Source: Rhizaria sp. SCN 62-66
Taxonomy: Eukaryota; Rhizaria, unplaced
Direction: 5' to 3'
DNA length: 64,000 nt
NCBI GenBank assembly: GCA_001724265.1
Contig: MEDY01000076.1
Location: 1-64,000, forward strand
Shown here: positions 36,983 to 48,979 of the stretch, in pieces
Layout: each line of letters opens with the position of its first letter
Numbering within the stretch: the first letter of the stretch is position 1
The notes under the pieces: generated by a model
Told to the model about the DNA's origin: nothing
Seen by the model: the letters and a program-made list of their open reading frames with translations, nothing else
The model's database searches: none
Position numbers and translations under genes: made by a program

Positions 36983-38862
36983 ATGTCTTCGACTGCTTCA
37001 GCGGCAGCCGCGCGGGCAGACGACATCTGGTACGTTCCTTCTTCCCCACAGTCCTGACTTCTTCAAATTGTGTTCTCAATCCCATATTCTCCACATCTAC
37101 ATAAATTCCTTTGAGAAAACACACTTTACGAGCGCATCTCGATCTTACTTGGGTTTTGTCTCTGTAAGCGCTTACATTTTCCTTTAACGGACATGTTTTG
37201 TGTTGTCTTGTTGCTTGCTTGCTTGCTGCAGGGGTGAGGAGGATGAGAACAACCTCACGAACCAGATCAACGGCCTCAGCAACGCCCAGCTTCAGTCGCG
37301 CACGGCGATGTACAAGACCAACATCGGCGTGATGCGGTACGAGATCGAGAAGCTGCGCTACGACAAGCAGCAAGTCGAGGCCGACCTCAAGGACAACCAA
37401 GAGAAGGTTAAGATGCACAAGCAGCTGCCTTATCTCGTCGCCAACGTCGTTGAGGTACGCCCCACTCTATTCAAACAAATAACAGTTAAACACATTTATT
37501 CTCTATTTCCAAACTTTTAGTTTCGATCTTCGATCTTCTTTGCTTGCAACGGTCGACTCCTGATGTCTCAATCCATGCATCGCTCGCTTGCTTACTGTTT
37601 GATCTTGTCTCTTTTGTTTGTTATTAGATCCTTGACCTCGAGCCCGAGGCCGAGGACGACGGTGCTGCCGTTGACGTCAACGCCCAGCGCAACGACAAGT
37701 GCGTTGTCATCAAGACATCTTCCCGTCAGGTATGTTCACTACTCAAGCTCTCACAACTCGCAACGAACATTAGCTTACGAGTTTGAAGAGTCGGTATCTC
37801 GGCGATATCGAGAATTTTTCTATTACGACTTCACTTTGACTTATAGATCACTAGTATCATATATTTTTTTTGAAACTATGTAACTCACTCATTCGTATCT
37901 ATCTATACCTCTCATTTTGCCAATCTCAGACCGTGTTCCTGCCCGTGGTGGGCCTCGTGTCCCCCGACACCCTGCGCCCCTCAGACTTGGTCGGCGTCAA
38001 CAAGGACTCGTACCTGATCCTCGACTCGCTGCCCGCCGAGTACGACGCGCGCGTCAAGACGATGGAGGTCGAGGAGAAGCCCACCGAGGACTACCTCGAC
38101 ATCGGCGGACTGGACAAGCAGATTGAGGAGCTCAAGGAGGCCGTCGTGTACCCGATGACGCACAAGCACCTCTACGACGCCGTCGGCATCCGCCCGCCTA
38201 AGGGCGTGCTGCTTTACGGCCCCCCCGGCACCGGAAAGACGATGCTCGCCCGTGCGTGTGCCGCCAAGACCAACGCGTGCTTCCTTAAGATCTCGGCGCC
38301 GCAGCTTGTGCAGATGTACATTGGTGACGGCAGCAAGATGGTCCGCGACGCATTCGCGCTCGCCAAGGAGAAGGCGCCCGCCATCGTGTTCATCGACGAG
38401 CTGGACGCCATCGGCACGAAGCGGTTCGACAGCGACAAGTCCGGCGACCGCGAGGTGCAGCGCACGATGCTGGAGCTGCTGAACCAGCTCGATGGCTTCG
38501 CGAGCGACGACCGCATCAAGGTAATCGCGGCGACCAACCGACCCGACATCCTGGACCCCGCGCTGCTGCGGTCTGGCCGGCTGGACCGCAAAGTGGAGTT
38601 CCCGATGCCCGACGAGGACGGCCGCGGCAAGATCCTCAAGATTCACTCGTCACGCATGCTCGTCGATAAGGACAACGTCAACTTCGAAGAGCTGGCGCGG
38701 TCCACCGAAGACTTCAACGGCGCACAGCTTAAGGCCGTGTGCGTTGAGGCCGGCATGATCGCGCTGCGCAGGGACGCCGCGATGCTGACCCACGAGGACT
38801 TCGTGCAGGGCATCCAGGAGGTCGCCGCCAAGAAGAAGGTCTCGCTCCAGTACTACGCCTAA
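36983..38862 (+). CDS. 26S proteasome ATPase Rpt5 (PSMC3), 4 exons
   Basis: Rpt5 is one of six AAA+ ATPases of the 19S base that unfold substrates and open the 20S gate. Exons are 36983-37029, 37232-37454, 37628-37729 and 37930-38862, with donors GTACGT, GTACGC and GTATGT. The product is 434 residues (human 439). The N-terminal coiled coil is followed by the OB-fold ([20 protein letters not shown]), then [16 protein letters not shown], Walker A GPPGTGKT, Walker [12 protein letters not shown], the arginine-finger region [13 protein letters not shown] and the C-terminal LQYYA, a HbYX-type tail that docks into the 20S alpha ring. ELLNQLDGF and the tail point to Rpt5 rather than another Rpt. The short first exon is the least certain part. 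The stop is TAA. Confidence 0.96.
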
Positions 38863-39451
38863 GTACTTATCGTGGAGTCCTTACATCTGATTCCTTACAC
38901 CATCGACGCACAAGGTCGCCAGTCTAAGTGGTGGGTGACGCTGTGGTAGTGGTGATGATGCGTGCGATCAAGATCAGGATCAAGTAACATAGTCAACAGA
39001 AGAAAAATGAAGATATGTGTTTATAGTGTACGATATGAGTACAAAAGAGTTGTTTATTAGATAATAATTCGATGTGAACATGATTTATGCAACAAAAAGA
39101 CATTTGAAAAAAACAATATTAATACAAATCGAAACATAGTTACAGAGACATAGTTAAATAGTGATGTCTATTGTTTCAAACACCAACATGCAAGCCAGGC
39201 GTAGATGCGACATGGTTCTTGTTATCGGAAACATTTTCTGCCGCATTGAGTTTACTTGCGGTATGTTACGGACATTTAATTGTCTGTTGTGAGAATTAAT
39301 GCGGTGCTGAAACACTGGAGGACAGTTTATTCAAAGATAAGTAGCACAATAGAGAAGTACGTGGGCAACAATAATCATGGTTCACAGAGCAAACCTAGAC
39401 AGCAGTGATCGATCACACAGGCCACCCACTTCATGGGAGCAAAAACGCGTC
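38863..39451. other. Intergenic spacer downstream of Rpt5
   Basis: This AT-rich, 589-base gap lies between Rpt5 (+) and the decayed MRH copy (-). It probably holds the Rpt5 3' UTR. No coding region or RNA gene is seen. Confidence 0.5.
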
Positions 39452-39640
39452 TCACAGCTCATTGTGCGCAGAGTCATTGCTGTTTTGATACGCGTTTGAG
39501 CGCTTGCACCCACTCTTGGTGAAGATAACGCCCGCGACGCAGTTGTGCACATTTGAGTAAAGCTGAGACAAGCTTTAAACTCTCGCGTCGAACTTGTGCG
39601 TTGCACTTGCCAAGTCTCCCACCAACTTCGCATTCTGTCA
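39452..39640 (-). pseudogene. Decayed third copy of MRH receptor tail
   Basis: On the minus strand 39452-39550 encodes HNCVAGVIFTKSGCKRSNAY and an acidic end NDSAHNEL with a TGA stop. This matches the cytoplasmic tails of the two full receptor genes just upstream. Further 5', up to about 39640, the match fades and the frame is broken, with traces of the GREACPN segment. The end NDSAHNEL is closer to the second copy (NDTGHNEL) than to the adjacent first copy. No membrane helix or lumenal domain is found. It is most simply a truncated duplicate, but an alternative terminal exon of the adjacent gene cannot be excluded. Confidence 0.7.
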
Positions 39641-39724
39641 TCATAAATAGTCGCTTTCTTATCAGGCCGTCCGGTGGGTTTGAAGCTCATGATATAAAAA
39701 AGCAACATTGCTGCCGTTGCGCAC

Positions 39725-40666
39725 TCACAGGTCGCTTTGCACCGACGACGAGTCGCCGGTCTGGTAAGCCCCCGAGCGCTTGCAGCCGCCCTTGGTGAAC
39801 AAGACACCGGCCACGCAGTTGTCCTTAAGCGCGAGCCAGACGGCCTTGTTGGGGCAGGCCTCGCGGCCGAGCGAAAGCCCGTTGCGCTTCCAGTTCCACA
39901 CGCAGCCGGCGACGACGTAGACAAAGACGGCGACGAAGAACAGAATGAGGAAGATGGAGCCGCCCGAGAGGCCCCCGTCACCGTCGTCGTCGCCGCCGCC
40001 GCCCAGGCAGCCCGCTGGGTGGTCGACGGTGAAGATGATGCGCATGACGTCGTCCGCGTCATACTCGCGGCTCGACACGGGCGTGCCCGCCTTCTTAGCG
40101 CAGTTGACGTTGACTTGGAGGCGCGTGTCGTCGATAAACTTGTCCACGGCGTTGCGGAACTCGAGCTGCACGCCCGCCGCCGTCGTCGCGGCCATGTAGA
40201 TGTCCGCGTCGGAGCGCCAACGTGCGGCCGAGAGGAAATAGGCCTGTTTCTCGGTCACGACGCAGAATGCGGCCTAGTCGTTCTAGCAGCGCGCGACGGG
40301 GGCAGCGACGCCGCAGAACTTGTAGTAGAGCTGCAGCGACGAGGCGGCCGGCAGCGGAACCATCGCAACGTCCTGCGCAAAGGCCTGCAGGTTGAAGGTA
40401 TCGCCTGTTCAGGTGGTGAAGATGTGCGTACGAACAATAGAGCAAGGAATTGATGAGGGGAGGCGAAAAGCAAAGGAGGATGGTAGGGTTCTTATGCAGG
40501 GATACAAAGTAGATCCAAGATAGAGACAAAGCGGGATACAAATTAAGCGCATATGATATGTACCGTGCGTAGTTGTAACGCTGCACTTGTTCTTGGCGGC
40601 GACTAGGGTGGAGGAGAGCGCGAGCAGCAGCACGAGTAGTGCTGAGCGGAGGACGCCGGATTGCAT
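39725..40666 (-). CDS. MRH/ATG27-like type I membrane receptor A, two in-frame TAG codons
   Basis: Exons are 40564-40666 and 39725-40404, with donor GTACAT, acceptor GAACAG and a phase 1 junction, the same structure as its neighbour at 41334-42300. If the TAGs are read through, the product is 260 residues: signal peptide (LLVLLLALSSTLVAA), Cys-containing lumenal domain (GDTFNLQAFAQD, FCGVAAPVARC), membrane helix (IFLILFFVAVFVYVVAG), then a tail with LGREACPNKAVW and FTKGGCKRSGAY. This layout resembles mannose-6-phosphate-receptor/ATG27 proteins, which sort cargo in the Golgi-endosome system. TAG codons at residues 75 and 78 (40283-40285, 40274-40276) fall in conserved sequence where copy B has Gln and Glu. 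It is either a gene using UAG as sense or a very recent pseudogene. The stop is TGA. Confidence 0.8.
40274..40285 (-). other. Two in-frame TAG codons in receptor A
   Basis: Read on the minus strand, this stretch is TAG AAC GAC TAG. Both TAGs are in the reading frame that is conserved on either side. The aligned residues in copy B are Gln and Glu, with AAFC following in both proteins. Confidence 0.9.
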
Positions 40667-41333
40667 TCTATACAGGGGATATACGACAAGCGCAGAGTTT
40701 CATAAAAATTCGTGATATATAGAATGACAAGTATTGGTATTTTAACATCACCAACAAGTTATTAAACGAGATAATGTTCATATAAGCCTTGAAGGCGTGT
40801 GAGAGGCGATGAAGTGTGAGGGGCTGACGAGCGACGTGCCCAATGTGCGAGAGATGCTACAGGGCAAGAAATACAATGTCGCAGAATTGATAATTAAGAA
40901 AACAAGACAAATACACATGGATCGTTGATAACAAAGTACTTTCACGCGACTTTGTTGAAGCGTTACATGGCGAGTCAATTGCGAAGATCGACGCGATGGA
41001 GTGGTGCCAAAAGGCTCAAATCAGCCACAAACCGCGACAAAACGCGCAAATGACGCACTTCATAGAACAAGATGAACTTTGACAACAGTGAATCTAGAGT
41101 ATAAAACCAAAGTGATTGTTTATATTGTTTTCTAATACTAAGTAACATGAAGTCTGTCCAACATATACGCTGAATTACCTCACAAATATCTGTAGGTTGA
41201 CACCCCTTTCAAGTCGTCACATTCAACACAAGGACGGATCTAGAGTCATCCAAACAACTCGCACAGAAAGCAGGGCTATCCTTGATCACACAAAAGACCT
41301 AAGAGAATATAAAGACACCACATATAACCCATT
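40667..41333. other. Spacer between MRH receptor genes A and B
   Basis: This AT-rich spacer lies between two tandem minus-strand paralogues. It should hold the promoter of copy A and the 3' UTR of copy B. No additional receptor copy or other coding region was recognised. Confidence 0.5.
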
Positions 41334-42300
41334 TCAGAGCTCATTGTGGCCGGTGTCGTTGCTGCTCGTGTGGTACGTGCCACTGCGCTTGCAGCCGTTG
41401 CGGGTGAACATGACTCCCGCCACACAGTTATCCCTCAGCTTGCACCACATCTCACGGTTGGGACAGGCTTCCCGGCCCAATGCAAGCCCGTTCCTGCGCC
41501 AATTGATGCAGCAGCCAGCGACAATGTACGCTAGGATGAGCGATGTGAAGACGATCAGGAAGATGGAGCCACCAGAGAGGCCCGACTCTGCGCTGACTTT
41601 GCACCCCGCAGGGCTATCAATGGTGAAGTAAACGTTTATCTTGTCACTCGTCGCGCTTGACTCGCGGTGCGCCACGGGTGATCCGGCCGTTTCAGCACAG
41701 TTCACGACGACATGCATGTATACGTCGTCGAACAGCGTATCCAAAGCGTTGTGAAACTCAACATGAACGCCAGTTGCGGTCGTTTCCGCCATGAAGACAT
41801 CGTCCTTACGGCGCCAGCGCGCGGCGGTAAGCTGGTACTCCCCGTCGTCGCCGGAGAGCAGACAGAACGCGGCCTCGGCCGACTGGCACTGCGGGTTAGC
41901 TGTGACGGTGCCACAGAACATCCCATGTAGAGTCAGCGACAAGGTGTCTTTGACTGGTGTGACAGTGGCGCTTTGCGCAAGAACACTCAAGTCGAAGGTG
42001 TGCCCTACAGTTGGGTACGTGGCAGTGCAGTAACACGCGGATTCATGGCGCTTAAGAATGAGATATCTTGTAAATTGTATGTTCAACTTTACTTTTAGGT
42101 TTGCGCGCGCGTGATGAAATCGAAGATAAGGACCACATCAAAGAAGTTTAAGAGTACGAGGGCGTAACATCACATAATTCACCAAAATCTATCGTAAAGG
42201 TACCTTGAATAGTGTTCACACTGCAGGATGCACTTACTGTGGCTCTACTCGCAATACAAGAGAGTATCACGAGCGCCACAGCAAGCACGGCAGCACGCAT
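41334..42300 (-). CDS. MRH/ATG27-like type I membrane receptor B, 2 exons
   Basis: Exons are 42204-42300 and 41334-42004, with donor GTACCT, acceptor CTGTAG and a phase 1 junction. The 255-residue product has a signal peptide (residues 1 to about 24, AVLAVALVILSCIAS), a lumenal domain with GHTFDLSVLAQ, FCGTVTANPQC, FCLLSGDDGEY and VVVNC, a membrane helix around residues 178-200 (IFLIVFTSLILAYIVAG) and a cytoplasmic tail with LGREACPNREMW and FTRNGCKRSGTY. The pattern of F/Y-D-L, spaced lumenal cysteines, a single helix and a tail with PN..W is that of MRH-type receptors (CD-MPR, ATG27, TMEM9-like), which act in Golgi-endosome sorting. No in-frame TAG is present. The ligand is unknown. The stop is TGA. 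Confidence 0.82.
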
Positions 42301-42976
42301 GCTGAACCTAAAAAGGCAGATTTACATAATGGTTTAATGAGGTGTAGACATAGGGGTGAAGTAAGTTGAATAAAGATTAGGTTTGCATGCGGCAGACTCC
42401 GTTTCTTTGACTGAGGGAAACGCTGCTTTGCTGGCCGTCGTATGATTTGAGTGTCGATATCATCTGCTTGTCTCCTTCGCAGCAAGAAGCAAAGAGTCAG
42501 GACAGCAACCTTAGTAGAGGCTGGAGGAAAAGCCGCCACATTGAGATGGTTATACGATCAGATTGACAATTTTTACTGAACGATGACTCTATGTCATGTG
42601 GCTATGCCGAGATACAGCTCATTTTGTGAGTTGCTATTGGCGATCTGCGAGCAGAGCTTCTTGACTCTACAGAGTTCGCGTTGCCCTACACCGCATTGCA
42701 CTCAGCAAGCTGTATAATTAAGAGGTCAAACACACAACTTGCGCATTATTCCTGACATAGGCTCTGTAGTGCCGTTGACGGAACTCCCACTTCGTTCTAT
42801 CAAGAGTTTCTCATCGTTCAGCTCATCACCCACGAAACTGCCGCTGCCCCGCTTTTGCTTTCTATACTTCGCAACACTTACAAGCTTGTGCATTCAACGC
42901 AATTTTCCTTGCTTAATTTGTCCCCGCAGTGGGTTTAGCTTATTAGCAGGTTGGCATAGGCGTTATCTGGCGTACA
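42301..42976. promoter_or_regulatory. Divergent spacer (receptor B / coiled-coil gene)
   Basis: This spacer holds the promoters of two divergent genes. No coding region, RNA gene or specific regulatory site is recognised. Confidence 0.45.
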
Positions 42977-45900
42977 ATGGACGCCCCCTCGTCTCTCTTT
43001 ATCGCTCCCGCCCCCTCGACCGCCTCGGTCTTGGCCGCCCACGCTGCGCCTTTCTCCGCGGCCCCGTCGGTCCCGCTGCCGCCGCCGCTGTCTCCACGCT
43101 ACGGCAAGGGCGCGGCCAACACGGAGGCCGTGTCGTCGCGCACTAACGCGCGCTACGCTGACGTCTTTGCCCGCACTGCAACGCACTCGCACTCGCCCTC
43201 ACACTCTAGCTCTAGCTTCAACTCTAACTCTAGCTCTGGTGCCGTCGGCGCTGGAAGCAGCAGTACGGGGACGTTGCAGCATAGCAATAGTACGCTGTCG
43301 CTGCCACGCATATTGAAACCGCCATCAGTAGTCGCAGTTGCTACAACAACGGCAACTACTTCTACTGCGTCATCGCCCAATGCGACTGTAACAAGCGCAG
43401 GTGCAGGAGCAGTAGGAGGCGCGGGCTCTGGAGGAAGCACAGCGACTGTGGCTGCCGTGTTGGCGGCCCAGGCTAGCCCGCGGCGCAATCCCAAAAGCAA
43501 TGCTATCGTCAATACTGGCATCAACTGCAGCAACAACGCTGCTGTTACTGCGACTGCAGCGACAACTGATTCTGTTGTCACCTCCAGCGCAAGCAGTGCT
43601 CCTGCGACAGCAGCTGCAACTAACAACAGTGTGGCAACGCCTGCGAAACCCTCTTTCCGCGTTCTGAGCAACAAGTCTGCAGTCGCAGCGGTAGAAGCAG
43701 CAGACGCTTACAGTCTCACGACGACCGCAACAGCGGGCACTGCGCTCAACGGAGGTCCCTACAACGTCAGCGAGGGGAAGCGCGATGTAAGTGGGCTGGG
43801 GTCACGGTTCGTTCGTTTCCACCACAACTCGCTGCCACCGTGCGACACGAGCCTTAGCAAGAGCAACACCGCTAGTCACACAAATGCACACAAGAACAAC
43901 GCAAGCGCAGCACATGCTCGCAGCAGCGGCGATGCGCCAAAAGCAGCTTCTGAGAGCGCTCCGGCCGAGGGCAAACATAATCCTCATACTGCAGCTCCTG
44001 AAGCTCCGAGTGCAGCTCAAAGTACTCAATCTAGTAACACTGCGATCGCAAACCCTTTTGCTTCGGCTGCTGCTGCTGAGACCAACCATGCATCTGACAA
44101 CGTTGCTCCTGCTGCAGCGTGCGGGAACACATCCGTCCCAAGCCCAGTTGCGGCCGCGAACGCAACCCCAGCTCATAGCTCTAGCTCTAGCTCTGGCTCT
44201 AGCTCTAACTCTAGTTCCAGCTCTAGCTCTAACTCTCGCTCTAGCTCTAGCTCTTGCTCGAGCTTGAGCTCTAACCTGAGCAAGTCCTCTGGCTCTGGCT
44301 TGAGCTCTAGCCCCAAGGCAGTGGCGGTTGCGAGCATTAGCTCGAGCACTGCTCCCGTCGCTGCAATGTCTCACGAGCAGCTTGTCTCCGAAGTCACTTA
44401 TCTCCGGGCAGCAGTCGCCGCCGCCGCTGCCGCGACAACAGGATTATCACCTGCAAACGCAACCTCCGCCGCTGCCGCCGCCGCTGCTGCTGCTGCCGCT
44501 TCTGCTGCCGAGGCCGAGCTCGAGCTGATCATCCTCCGTCGCCTCACCTCTAAGGGGGCGCTTAAATCTGCCAGTAACAGCAAGTCCCACTCCGCCACCG
44601 ACGGCGCAACTGACGGAGACGGTGAGGCCGATAACGCCGTCCTGGTGGCCGCACTCACCGCGCGCTGCGACGCGCTGACTGAGGCCGCGGCCGCGCAGCA
44701 CGCGCGCCTCGCCCAGACCGGGGGCCAGCTCGCCACAGAGCGCGCGCGCGCTGAGGCGGTGACGCGGGAGCTGGCCGCGGCTCTTACCCGCGCCGAGGGC
44801 CTTACAGCCGCGCTGGCGGCGGTCCGGCGGCAGCGGGAGGCGCAGCACCGCGCGCTAGAGACCGCCCGGGGCGACATCGCGGCCGTCTCGGCCCGGGCCA
44901 CGCGCGCGACACACGTGCTTACGCTGACGCAGGCCAAGGAGGCCGAGGCCGAGCAGTCGGCCGCCGCCGCGACCGCCGCCGCCGCCGCCGCGGCCGCGGG
45001 CGGGGGCGCGGCCGCAGCGCGGGCGGAGGAGGCCGAGGCACGCGTGGCGGCTCTGGAGCAGCGCCTCGCAGACTCGGAGGATGCGGCGGCGGCACAGAGG
45101 CAGCGTGCGGCCGCGGCCGAGGCGCGCGCGGACGACGCCGAGGCCGGCGCGCGGTCGCAGAAAGCGCTGGTGGCGGCCGCGGCGGCGCGCGCGCGGGCGG
45201 CCGAGGCCGAGACTGGCCAGTTTCGGGCGCTGGTGGGCGTGCAGGAGCGGGAGCGCGAGGCCGAGTGCAAGGCGCACTCTGCGGAGGCGGCGGCGCTCGC
45301 GGCCAAGGCCGGCAAGGCTGAGCAGGAGCGCGCGGCCGCGGTCAAGCTGTCCGAGACGGCTGTTGCGGACGCGAGCCGGGCTCTTGCCAACGCGGCGGCG
45401 GCCGAGGCTGCTCGTGCGCAGTTGCAGCAGGAGCTCGAGGACGCCGTTGCCGCCGCCAATGCCCACGAGACTGAGCTTTTGCAGCAGCTCGCAGCGAGTA
45501 AGGGCCGGGAAAAGGCGTTGACCGCCGCGAACGAGCAGCTTCAGGCGAAGCTGGCGAGCGCAGAGGACGCCGTCGCCGCCGCGACCAAGGCCCGCACTGC
45601 CGCCGACATCACCATCGCAGAGCTGACTCTAGACCTGCGCAAGTTAGGCCGCGAGCGGTCGCAGCTTGAATCGAGGCTTGAGAACGCCGTCGCCGCCGCC
45701 GCCGCCTCGGCTGCCGAGACGGCCCGCACCCAGGACGCGTTGGGCGCCGCCCGCGGCGAGGGCGCAGCAGCGCGCGCGGCGCTGGAGCAGTGCGGGCGCG
45801 AGCTGCGGACCGCGCAGACCGAGGCCGGGGCCGAAAAAAGGCGCGCAGAGCGGCTCGCGCGCGACGCCGTCGAGTCCGCGCGCGCCGTCGACGTCGCGCG

Positions 45901-47036
45901 CGCGGAGGCGCAGTCGCACAAGGCCGCCGCGGCTGCACTGGAGACGGCGAAGGGGAAGCTCGAGGAGCGCGTGGCGGCGGGCGCGGCGGCGCTGGAGAGT
46001 GCCAAGGCAACTGGGGCGGAGCGCGGCGCGCGCGCGGACCACTTGGCAAAGCAGGTGAACGAGCTCTCAGCGCTGCTGGCGCTGACACAGAGCGAGGCCA
46101 AGGAGGCGCGTCTGGCCGCCGCCGAGGCGCGCGTCAAGGCCGAGAGCGCGCGCATTGCGGCCGCGTCTGGTTCAAGCGGCAGCTCGAGCCGCCGTGGCAC
46201 CGGCGAGAGGGAGGCCGCCGCCGCCGCCGCCGCTGCGTCCAGGGCCGCGGAGGCCGAGGTGGTGTCACTGCGGTCCGCCGTGGCGGCCGAGACGGCGCGC
46301 GCCGCGGCCGCCGAGGCCGAGAATGACGACACGCGGGCGCGGCTGGCGGCCGCCGAAGATCGGGCCGCCTCCGCGGCCACGGCCGCCGCTGCAGAGGCTA
46401 GTCGGCTCGGCTCAGCGCTCGCGCACAGCGAGGCCGCGCTAGCGGCGGCCAAGGCGACGCTCGCGGAGGCGGCGGCACTCGTTACGACCGCGGAGGCCGC
46501 CGCCGCTGAGGCCGACGCGCGCGCGCAGGACGCGCTGCGCAAAGAGGCGGCGACCGCGGCGCGGCACGAGCAGTGCGACCCCACGATCTTCTACCTTGAC
46601 GACCGCGTGCGGGGTCTCGAGGCACGGCTGGCGCGCGAGCAGGGCAGCGAGCGCGTGCTGGGACAGGCGACTGTGCGCGCCGTCGTGGCGCAGCGCGAGC
46701 AGGACGCCGCCGAGCGCGCGCGACAGGAGGCGAGCGATAAGCTAAGCCGTGCTGAGACGGCGGCCGCGAAGGCAATCGCGGAGCTCGAGGCGACGCTGAG
46801 GCGCGCGCTGAGGGCCGAGGCCGAGGCGGAGGTCGCCAAGGCCGCGTTGCAGACTGCTGCGACGACCGCGTCATCGTCCACGGTCGCATCAGCGACGACA
46901 ACAACAACGAGCGCGGGCGCTGCTGGTAGCGGTGGCAAGAAGGGCAAGACTGGCAGCATGAGCAAGAAACCAGCTCTCTTGAACGCTAGTAGTGCTGCGG
47001 CTGCGGTCGCAACGCCCGCACCATCGAGCCCGGATG

Positions 47037-47071
<35 letters not shown>

Positions 47072-48618
47072 GCTGATGACGAAGAGACGGACGCCTTCGA
47101 CCGGGCGGCTACTTTGCCGAACACGCACTCTCAACACAACAATCCTCCTAATGCGGCCAGTCTCTACGGTGCGGGCGCTGGAACACAAGGCGGCTTGACT
47201 TCCGCCGAGGCGGGCTTGAGTGTCACGACCGACTTCGAGCGTCAGCAACGGTTCCAGATCGTCGTGTCGCCGTTCACGCCTTCGTCCACGTCGTCCTCTG
47301 CAGCACTGTCGCGTCCAACGTCGTCGACGTCGCACACGTACACTGGCCACAGCAGCAGCGCCGCCAATAACGCTAACTCGAGCACAACGAGCGGCAGCAG
47401 CAACAGCGCCGTCGTCGCCCCCGCGGCCTCGCCTGCCTTCGCCGTCGCAGCACCCATCCTCGTGTCGCCCACCGGCACTCCCGGCCTGACCGCGACAGGA
47501 GCAGCCACAACAGCAACAGCAGCAGCTGCAACGGCAGCTACAGCGACAGCCACGAAGGCGCCGGCCAAGGTGAGCTTCACCACGACACCTGCTTCTGCCC
47601 GGTCGTCAGCCACAACGACGGCGACGGCGGCGGCGACACGGGCGCCGCAGTCCGCGACCAGGTCGCGCGGCGCTAGCAGGACCAGCGGCGGCGCCAAGGC
47701 CAAGGACGGCGCGGGGAGCTCCTCTCCAGCTGAGACTGGGGCCGAGGCGGCGGTGGAGGCGGAGCTCGTGACCGTGGGCGCGGGGGCGTGGCAAGCAATG
47801 CAGAGCGACTGCGCGGCGGCGACGGCGCAGGTACTTTCACTCACGCTGCGGCTGGAGGCGCTCGAGTCGGAGCTGGGCGAGAGTAAGCGCAGCATGGAGC
47901 GCGCGCGCATCAGCTACCAGATCTCGATGGAGAAGGCTACCAGAGGGGCCATGGCTGCGGCGTCGCCGGCGGCGGCCGCGGCGGCGGTCGCACTCGCGGT
48001 CTCCGGCAGCAACAGCAGCGCCAGGAACAACTACAACACGAGCAGCAACAGCGACAATACCGCTGTCACCAGCAGCAGCAGCAAGAGCAGCGGTGACGCG
48101 AGACACAAGAGCAACAACAGCAGTCCTACTGCTAGTGGGACGGCAACGCTGATGATGATTCGCGCCGACTCTCCCAGCGCTCACGCCGCGACGACTACTG
48201 CGGCTGGTGGCACGGCTACTGCGGCTGCTGCTGCTGGTAGTGAGAGCTCTGTGGTTGATACTGCTGCTGTTAATCCTGCTCCTGTGAGCCAAAACAGCGA
48301 GGTTAGGCCGCCGCCGACGCTGATTGGCGAGGAGAGGGAAGCGATCATTGTTGAGCTTGCAAAGAAAGTACGCCGAAATATTCACATTCAAACTTTATGT
48401 CACTGAGAATTTATGCTGAATCCAATGTTTTTCTTGTCTCATCCTGAACTATTCTTTGCGTTGACTGATTTTTGTTACCCTTTGTGTAGAACGCTGCGTG
48501 CCACGCGTTGGAGCAAATGGTTGCTTCTTTGCGCGCAGCTCTTGCTGCTGCGACTCTCACTGTGCCCCAGCTGCCGTCTGGCCCCAGTATCTTAGCACAT
48601 GCAACAACAGAGCAGTAA
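42977..48618 (+). CDS. Large Ala-rich coiled-coil protein, 1,839 aa, 2 exons
   Basis: Exons are 42977-48367 and 48490-48618, with donor GTACGC, acceptor TGTGTAG and a phase 0 junction. The first 450 residues or so are low-complexity Ser/Ala/Asn/Thr. Residues of about 460-1300 form a long Ala/Glu/Arg-rich coiled coil with heptad-like runs such as EEAEARVAALEQRLADSEDA. A Ser/Thr/Ala-rich segment follows, then a short coiled coil (LRLEALESELGESKRSMERA) and a short second exon. There are no catalytic motifs. Such proteins often serve as cytoskeletal, centrosomal or Golgi scaffolds, but no orthologue is recognised and no function is claimed. The stop is TAA. Confidence 0.85.
44164..44312 (+). repeat. 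Hexanucleotide AGCTCT tandem repeat coding poly-Ser
   Basis: Degenerate tandem units of AGCTCT (Ser-Ser) run through the N-terminal part of the coiled-coil gene, with variants AACTCT, GGCTCT and CGCTCT. A shorter version of the same repeat is at about 43205-43245. The repeats are in frame and expand a Ser-rich region. Confidence 0.85.
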
Positions 48619-48979
48619 GACCGCATATGCTGTTTGCGACCGGTCGCGAGTCATGCTATGACTGTCACAACAGATCAGGTGCTCTGAATATCAAGGCGAG
48701 ATATCCCGATGAAAACGCTTTTAAATAGTACAATTTTTAAATATAGTATATTAAGCTTTGCAATTCTTCCAATAAACTCGGTTGACCTTTGAATGCACGA
48801 TTGGTTGGCCTCATGAACCATGTTTTTGCGCGCCTACCACGTGTGTGTGGTGGGGCCCTGCTCACGGTCACTTGTCTCGCCTCCGACCAAGCAAAGCAAC
48901 GAAGGTTTGAGCAGATTTTCGGAGTGTCGATAAGTCGTTGAAGTCACGTCTTCGTGAGATTTTAGACTCAGAATCTGAA
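48619..48979. other. Intergenic spacer (coiled-coil gene / phosphatase gene)
   Basis: This AT-rich spacer separates two plus-strand genes. It should hold the 3' UTR of the first and the promoter of the second. No coding region is recognised. Confidence 0.5.

Noticed and set aside
40274-40309. A 36-base in-frame intron that would remove the two TAGs of receptor A
   Set aside because: It would need a GTCGCT donor unlike any other intron here, would be far shorter than the others, and would delete residues that are present in copy B.
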